A stretch of 64,000 bases of DNA from Agromyces ramosus (GTDB lineage Bacteria > Actinomycetota > Actinomycetes > Actinomycetales > Microbacteriaceae). The translations under genes were made by a program, and so were the position numbers. Shown here in pieces: positions 59,634 through 64,000 of this stretch. Every line of letters starts with the position of its first letter. Within the stretch, counting starts at the first letter, position 1. The notes under the pieces are model-generated. The model worked only from the letters and a program-made list of their open reading frames with translations, was not told the DNA's origin and made no database searches. The stretch spans positions 434,001 to 498,000 of the forward strand of contig NZ_SGWY01000003.1 in NCBI RefSeq assembly GCF_004216665.1. Reading direction: 5' to 3'.

Positions 59634-60031
59634 GCACCCATGCTCGCACGGGCGTGCGACACGCGCGGCAGGTGAACCGCACCCGCCACCGTGGCGCCGC
59701 ACAACCGCACCAGCGCACCCGCCACCGTGGCGCCGCACAACCGCACGACCGCACAACCGCACCACCGCACCGCGCTGCGCCGCCGCGCCACCGCACGCGC
59801 CGCCGCACAACCGCACCACCGCACCACCGCACCCGCCACCGTGCCGCCGCACAACCGCACAACCGCACAACCGCACCGCGCTGCGCTGCCGCACAACCGC
59901 ATCGTGCCGCACAACCTCGGCAGCGTGCAGCCCCGCGGCGCCGACCGATCCGAGGACCGGGCCGACACCGCGGGGCAGTGGCGTCCAGGACGCGTCGGCT
60001 GTGGTGTTCAGGACGCGTCAGGGACCGCCCG
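59634..60031. other. 398-bp gap between SNF2 start and subtilase stop, mostly satellite B
   Basis: Both flanking genes are on the minus strand. The gap is filled mainly by satellite B (59679-59912). Its frames are open but repetitive, and I do not call a gene. Confidence 0.7.
59679..59912. repeat. C-rich satellite B with 32-bp higher-order copies
   Basis: CCGCACAAC/CCGCACCAC units as in satellite A, plus a longer element of 32 bp starting GCACCCGCCACCGTGG. It occurs at 59679-59710, 59715-59746 (offset 36 = 4 x 9) and, with one change, 59829-59860. CGCACCGCGCTGCG blocks also recur. The plus strand is again the C-rich one. Confidence 0.88.
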
Positions 60032-63000
60032 TCAGGGGCGACCGCCGTGCACGCCGTGCGGCGCACCCTGCTTCGACGGAGCCGCCTCGAATGCGCGCTC
60101 GATCTCCTGGGAGAACGTGTTGCCCGCGGCATCCGTCGCCGTCACCCGCAGGTCGATCCACGCGCCCGCGTCGGGCACCGCGAGCTTCGCCGTGTAGGTC
60201 TCGAGGAACGGGCGGCCGACGGGGTAGTTGATCATCGGGCTCGTCGCCTCATCGTCGGCGGCGACACCCGACTCGAGGTCCACGGCCCTCCAGTCGCCGC
60301 CGGCGACCCGCATCTCGAGCGCGGCGCCCGTGAGCTCGGCCATGCCGTCGGCGCCCTCGATGTGGCTCAGCTCGAGGCCCAGCTCGACCGGCGCGCCGGC
60401 CTTGCGTCCCGAGCCGACCGCGCCCGCGGCATCCGCCTCGACGTCGTAGTACGCCTGCATCATCGGGAGGGTCTGCTCCGTGTCGTCGTCGGCGAAGCCG
60501 GTCGACTCGAAGGTCCATTCCGTGACGGTCTTCGTCGAGCTCGGCAGGTACGTCCCGTCGTGCACCGCGGTGTTCAGCACGCGCCACTCGGCGGTGCCGT
60601 CGGGAATGTCGAAGACCGACGCCGACTGCCACGGCGAGGACGACATCAGCTCACCGCCGACCCAGACCTCGGTCAGCTGCGACCGGTCGTCCACCGGCTG
60701 GAAGACGTCGAACGCGCCCGTGTGATGCGGGCTGCCGCCATCGGCCCACGACGGGACGTTGACCTGCGCGAACGCCCCAGTGCGCTCGGGGGCCCAGTAG
60801 CCGGGACCCACGAACGGACGCACGATCGGTCCGTAGAAGGTCGCCTCCGAGACCGAGCCGGGCTCGTAGGCGCGTCGCATGTCGCGCACCTCCCACGTTC
60901 CGGCGATGAGCATGGCGCCCTGGTTCCACTCCACCTGGTCGGTGTTGACCCAGTCGGTGCGGGTGATGCCGCGCTCGGTGCGGAGCATCATGCCCAGGGA
61001 GTACTGGGTCGCCGGGTCGAAATCCCAGCGGAACTCGCCGACGAGCTCGCCGGTCCGGCCGTGGAACGTCGTGTCGACGCGCGCGAGGTCACGCGGGCGG
61101 TAGTCGAGGTCCTCGGGCACCGAGCCGTCGCTGTAGCGGAGGATGTCGTACGCCTCCTCGGGTGCCGGCTCGCTCTCGCCGGAGATCGTGACCTTCTTCG
61201 AGGCGATCGACTCGAGGAGGCGGCGGCCCTGGACCCCGCTGACCGACGCGACCGGGAGGTCGACCTCGGAGAAGTAGTCCTCACTGCCGACCCACTCGTT
61301 GAACTCGCCGTCGGCGTCGTTCACGACGAGCAGGGCCACCGCGCCCGCGGCGAGCGCGTTCGCCGCCCGAGCCGACGGAGAGACCTCGTTCGAACGTGTG
61401 ACGACCGCGACCTCGCCGGTCGCCTTCACCGCCGCGAACTCCGCCGCGCTGCCGGTGCCGACGTCCACCGCGCCCGCCTTGAACGTGGCGTCGCGGATCG
61501 TGGAGCCCGCCTGCGTGATGAGGTCGAGCTGCTCCTTGTCGGCCGTCAGGCTCAGCATGGGCTGCTGGAGGCGCCACCGGCTGGTGAACGAGAACTCGTC
61601 GGCGTTCGGCGCCGTCATCGGCTGGGCATAGAACCCGTCGCTCGTCGCCCGGTCGAGGTAGCTCGAGCTGAAGGCGTCCGCGCGCAGGTCGAGCCGGCTG
61701 AACCACGGCTCGACGCCGTCGTCGCCCACGTCGACCGTGACGGGCTTCGCGGCCCGTGCGTCGAACGCGACCTCGGCATCGCCGTCCAGCACGAGGTCGG
61801 GGTCGCCGACGAGCACGGTGACCGACTCGTCGGCCGCGTGGTCGACGCTCATGTAGGCGATCACCGCGTACTCGCCGCCGGGCAGTCGCATCGTGGTCTC
61901 GCCGCTCACGAGGAACGGCACGTAGAAGTCGGCCGCCACGTCGTAGAGCAGGGCGTAGGTCTCGATGGGCTCGCCGTCGAATCCGGTCGCCGTGACGGTG
62001 AGGTCGTAGCGCTCCTGCTCCGCGATGGTGCCGAGCGCGGTGCGCGCGACGGCCGCGCCGTCGACGCTCGCGACGAGCGTGCCCGACAGCTGCGTGCCGG
62101 CCTCCACCTTGGCGGGGTCGACGGTCAGCTCGACCGACCGCGACTCCCCGGCCGGGATCGTGAGCTCGTCGACGTCCATGGCGAGCACGCCCTCGGCGGC
62201 GCCGTCGAGCGAGGCGGCCAGATCGAGCACGACCTCCGCGGCACCGCGGTTCGCGTACTCGATCGTCCTCACGACCGGCTCGGCCTCCTCGCCCCACGCG
62301 AGCATGCCGAAGTCGCCGGAGCCCGACGCGATGAGGCCGGCGTCGACGGCGGAGTCGACGTCGACGACGCCCGACCCGCCCTGGTACGAGGTCAGCCCGA
62401 CATCCGTCGCCGTGCTGATGAGGGCGGCGCGCAGCTGGTCGGCCGTGTACTCGGGGTGCTGCGACTTCAGGATCGCGGCGGCGCCGGCGACGTGCGGCGT
62501 GGCCATCGAGGTTCCGCTCATCCCCACGTAGGCACCCTCGCCGGGGCTGTCGGAGGAGCGGGCGGCAGTGACGTCGCTGCCCGGAGCGACGAGCTCGGGC
62601 TTGAGCGCGCCCGAGAAGGCGAGCGGACCCTGGTTGGAGAAGTACGAGAGCGCACCCGTCGGGTCCTCCACGGAGCCGACGGTGAGCGCCTGCGCTGCCG
62701 CGCCCGGTGCGCCGATCGCCTCGGGTGCGCCGTTGTTGCCCGCGGCCACCACGAAGAGCGCGCCGGTCTCCTCGGAGATCGCATCGAGCGCCTCCGACAT
62801 GACGTCGGTGCCGTCCGACGGCTGCGACGAGCCGAGGCTCATCGACACGATGTCGGCCCGTTCGCCGGCCCACTGCATGGCCTCGATGATCCAGGAGTCC
62901 TGCCCGGAGCCGTCGGCGCCGAGCACCTTGCCGACGAGCAGGTCGGCGCCGTCGGCGACGCCACGGTGCGTGCCTCCGCTCGCCGCGCCGGAGCCCGCGA

Positions 63001-63889
63001 TCGTCGAGGCGACGTGCGTGCCGTGCCCGTGCAGGTCGGACGCGGGGTCGCTTTCGCTTGGCACGAAGCTCGCCGATTCGGCGGCGAGCACGCGGCCCGC
63101 GAGATCGGGGTGGGTGTCGTCGTAGCCGGTGTCGAGCACGGCGACCGTGACACCCGCGCCGGTGTACCCGTCGGCCCACGCCTCGGGCGCGCCGATCCAC
63201 GGCACGCTCGAGTCGAGCGTGGCCTGCACCTTGCCGTCGAGGTGGATCGCCTCGATGCCGCCGGCGAGCGAGACCTCCGAGCTGAAGGTGCCGACGCCGG
63301 ATGCCGCGGTGAGCGCACTCCACGTCGATGCGGCGGTGGCGTGGTCGGCGGTCGCGGCGGCGCCGCCGATGCTCTCGAGGGCGGCGCCGATCTCGACGCC
63401 GGGCAGCGGCGCGCTGAACGCGGCGGGGCCGTCGGCGAACTCGACGATCACGGGCGTCGCGCTCACGGATGCGTCGTCGTAGCCGTACTCGATGAGCTGC
63501 GAGACGTTGAAGAGGTCGCGATCGACGACGCCTGCGGCGAGGTAGGGCATGGCCGCCTGCGGCAGCACGTGCAGGTCGCCGGCGACCTCCACGGTCTGCA
63601 CGGCGGCGCCGGGCACCGCGGACTCCACGTCGACGGTGTGGGTGCCGTCGGGCAGGTCGGTCACGCGAACCCGGTCGCCGGTGATCAGGGTGACGGTGCG
63701 CGTTCCGCCCGCGACGGCGGCCGGGGAGGGGCCTGCGGTCGCGGGCGGGGCACCTCCCCCGTCGGTCGGGTCGGCGACCGCGGGAAGCGCGGCGATGCCG
63801 ACGCCCGCGACGCCGATCGCGAGGCCGCTGATGGCGGCGGCGATCGAGCGGCGACGGCGTCGTGCGGGTGTTCTGCTGCTTCGTGGCAT
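60032..63889 (-). CDS. Large secreted subtilisin-like protease (S8)
   Basis: 1285 residues. Signal peptide: RRRRR followed by a long Ala/Ile core and PAVADP. Catalytic triad: Asp253 in VAVLDTGYDDTHPDL, His289 in HGHGTHVA, Ser461 in GTSMATPHVAGAA. The S8 domain spans about 245-540. Further segments are beta-rich; a PA-like domain (AGAVALLVVNDADGEFNEW) lies near 800-890. The tail ends with an Ig-like fold and PSKQGAPHGVHGGRP. No sortase motif is seen. The product is likely an extracellular protease for nutrient acquisition. GAGGTT precedes the ATG at 63889. A 32-bp palindrome-like element lies upstream at 63957-63988. Confidence 0.93.
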   Translation of the reverse strand: MPRSSRTPARRRRRSIAAAISGLAIGVAGVGIAALPAVADPTDGGGAPPATAGPSPAAVAGGTRTVTLITGDRVRVTDLPDGTHTVDVESAVPGAAVQTVEVAGDLHVLPQAAMPYLAAGVVDRDLFNVSQLIEYGYDDASVSATPVIVEFADGPAAFSAPLPGVEIGAALESIGGAAATADHATAASTWSALTAASGVGTFSSEVSLAGGIEAIHLDGKVQATLDSSVPWIGAPEAWADGYTGAGVTVAVLDTGYDDTHPDLAGRVLAAESASFVPSESDPASDLHGHGTHVASTIAGSGAASGGTHRGVADGADLLVGKVLGADGSGQDSWIIEAMQWAGERADIVSMSLGSSQPSDGTDVMSEALDAISEETGALFVVAAGNNGAPEAIGAPGAAAQALTVGSVEDPTGALSYFSNQGPLAFSGALKPELVAPGSDVTAARSSDSPGEGAYVGMSGTSMATPHVAGAAAILKSQHPEYTADQLRAALISTATDVGLTSYQGGSGVVDVDSAVDAGLIASGSGDFGMLAWGEEAEPVVRTIEYANRGAAEVVLDLAASLDGAAEGVLAMDVDELTIPAGESRSVELTVDPAKVEAGTQLSGTLVASVDGAAVARTALGTIAEQERYDLTVTATGFDGEPIETYALLYDVAADFYVPFLVSGETTMRLPGGEYAVIAYMSVDHAADESVTVLVGDPDLVLDGDAEVAFDARAAKPVTVDVGDDGVEPWFSRLDLRADAFSSSYLDRATSDGFYAQPMTAPNADEFSFTSRWRLQQPMLSLTADKEQLDLITQAGSTIRDATFKAGAVDVGTGSAAEFAAVKATGEVAVVTRSNEVSPSARAANALAAGAVALLVVNDADGEFNEWVGSEDYFSEVDLPVASVSGVQGRRLLESIASKKVTISGESEPAPEEAYDILRYSDGSVPEDLDYRPRDLARVDTTFHGRTGELVGEFRWDFDPATQYSLGMMLRTERGITRTDWVNTDQVEWNQGAMLIAGTWEVRDMRRAYEPGSVSEATFYGPIVRPFVGPGYWAPERTGAFAQVNVPSWADGGSPHHTGAFDVFQPVDDRSQLTEVWVGGELMSSSPWQSASVFDIPDGTAEWRVLNTAVHDGTYLPSSTKTVTEWTFESTGFADDDTEQTLPMMQAYYDVEADAAGAVGSGRKAGAPVELGLELSHIEGADGMAELTGAALEMRVAGGDWRAVDLESGVAADDEATSPMINYPVGRPFLETYTAKLAVPDAGAWIDLRVTATDAAGNTFSQEIERAFEAAPSKQGAPHGVHGGRP

Positions 63890-63956
63890 GGGGGAACCTC
63901 TCGCATGGTTGTGCTGGCTTGCTCAGCAACCTGTCATACGGCCGTGGCTATCGTGG

Positions 63957-63988
63957 TGGCGGAGAGATGCCATGGCTGCCATCCGCCA
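63957..63988. promoter_or_regulatory. Palindrome-like element upstream of the subtilase
   Basis: Arms TGGCGGA (63957-63963) and TCCGCCA (63982-63988) share one centre with the inner palindrome GCCATGGC (63969-63976). An additional GGCCGTGG/CCACGGCC pair flanks it off-centre. It lies about 70-100 bp upstream of the subtilase start. Confidence 0.45.
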
Positions 63989-64000
63989 CGGCCCCGTCGA

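Noticed and set aside
45162..59912. Both satellites as Rho-loading sites
   Set aside because: Satellite A has the right sense for the Nudix mRNA, but satellite B would be G-rich in transcripts of its flanking minus-strand genes. Kept only as a possibility for A.
1..64000. tRNA, rRNA, insertion sequences and attachment sites
   Set aside because: I recognised none by reading; a covariance-model scan would be needed to exclude small RNAs.

Overview
The window is about 72% G+C by eye and reads as chromosomal DNA of a Gram-positive actinobacterium, most likely Microbacteriaceae (Agromyces/Microbacterium-like). Support comes from GTG starts, a DUF3516 helicase, DUF7882 and DUF1905 proteins, an ECF42/DGPF sigma pair, UdgX, and very frequent GGATGCC/GGCATCC words, both as Asp-Ala and Ala-Ser codon pairs and as terminator stems. 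I recognise no rRNA, tRNA, CRISPR array, prophage or insertion sequence. Most of the window is compact chromosomal DNA in short operons.

Layout. 1-9.3 kb: start of a secreted ExeM/NucH-type nuclease, an EamA transporter, a DUF3516 helicase, a GH35 beta-galactosidase, an LGFP-repeat protein, and a TetR/small-membrane-protein divergon with two matching operator-like sites. 9.4-14.6 kb: two tandem paralogues of an unfamiliar membrane-embedded alpha/beta-hydrolase, followed convergently by a DUF1353 membrane protein. 14.7-18.7 kb: AEC permease, small membrane protein and phosphoketolase. 18.7-26.6 kb: small oxidoreductases, VOC proteins, an ArsR-SRPBCC operon, GNAT, and a MarR/MFS/DJ-1 locus. 26.8-30 kb: a two-gene glycogen-debranching-enzyme/glycosyltransferase operon. 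30.1-34.1 kb: two cold-shock genes bracketing a fatty-acid desaturase, UdgX and an epimerase. 34.5-39.5 kb: VanZ, TauE, DUF2510 and DUF1905 proteins, the ECF42 sigma/YCII pair and a YbdK-type ligase. 39.5-46.2 kb: secreted PKD-like protein plus lipoprotein, tandem GAF-ANTAR regulators, DUF7882, glutaminase-STAS, Nudix, a C-rich satellite and a RibD-like reductase. 46.2-64 kb: AidB, a heterodimeric ABC exporter, MFS, an unusual P-type ATPase, a SNF2 helicase without its usual N-terminus, a second satellite, and a large secreted subtilase.

Signals beyond the genes. (i) Two related C-rich satellites with a 9-10 bp unit (45.16-45.56 kb and 59.68-59.91 kb). (ii) A repeated leaderless-start pattern: a -10-like hexamer ending exactly 6 nt before the start codon at about nine genes. 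(iii) Stems built from GGATGCCGC/GCGGCATCC as the local terminator style. (iv) Several operator-like inverted repeats next to their presumed regulators. The best candidates for something undescribed are the hydrolase pair and the twin satellites. The UdgX-desaturase-cold-shock cluster is the most interesting set of known parts.
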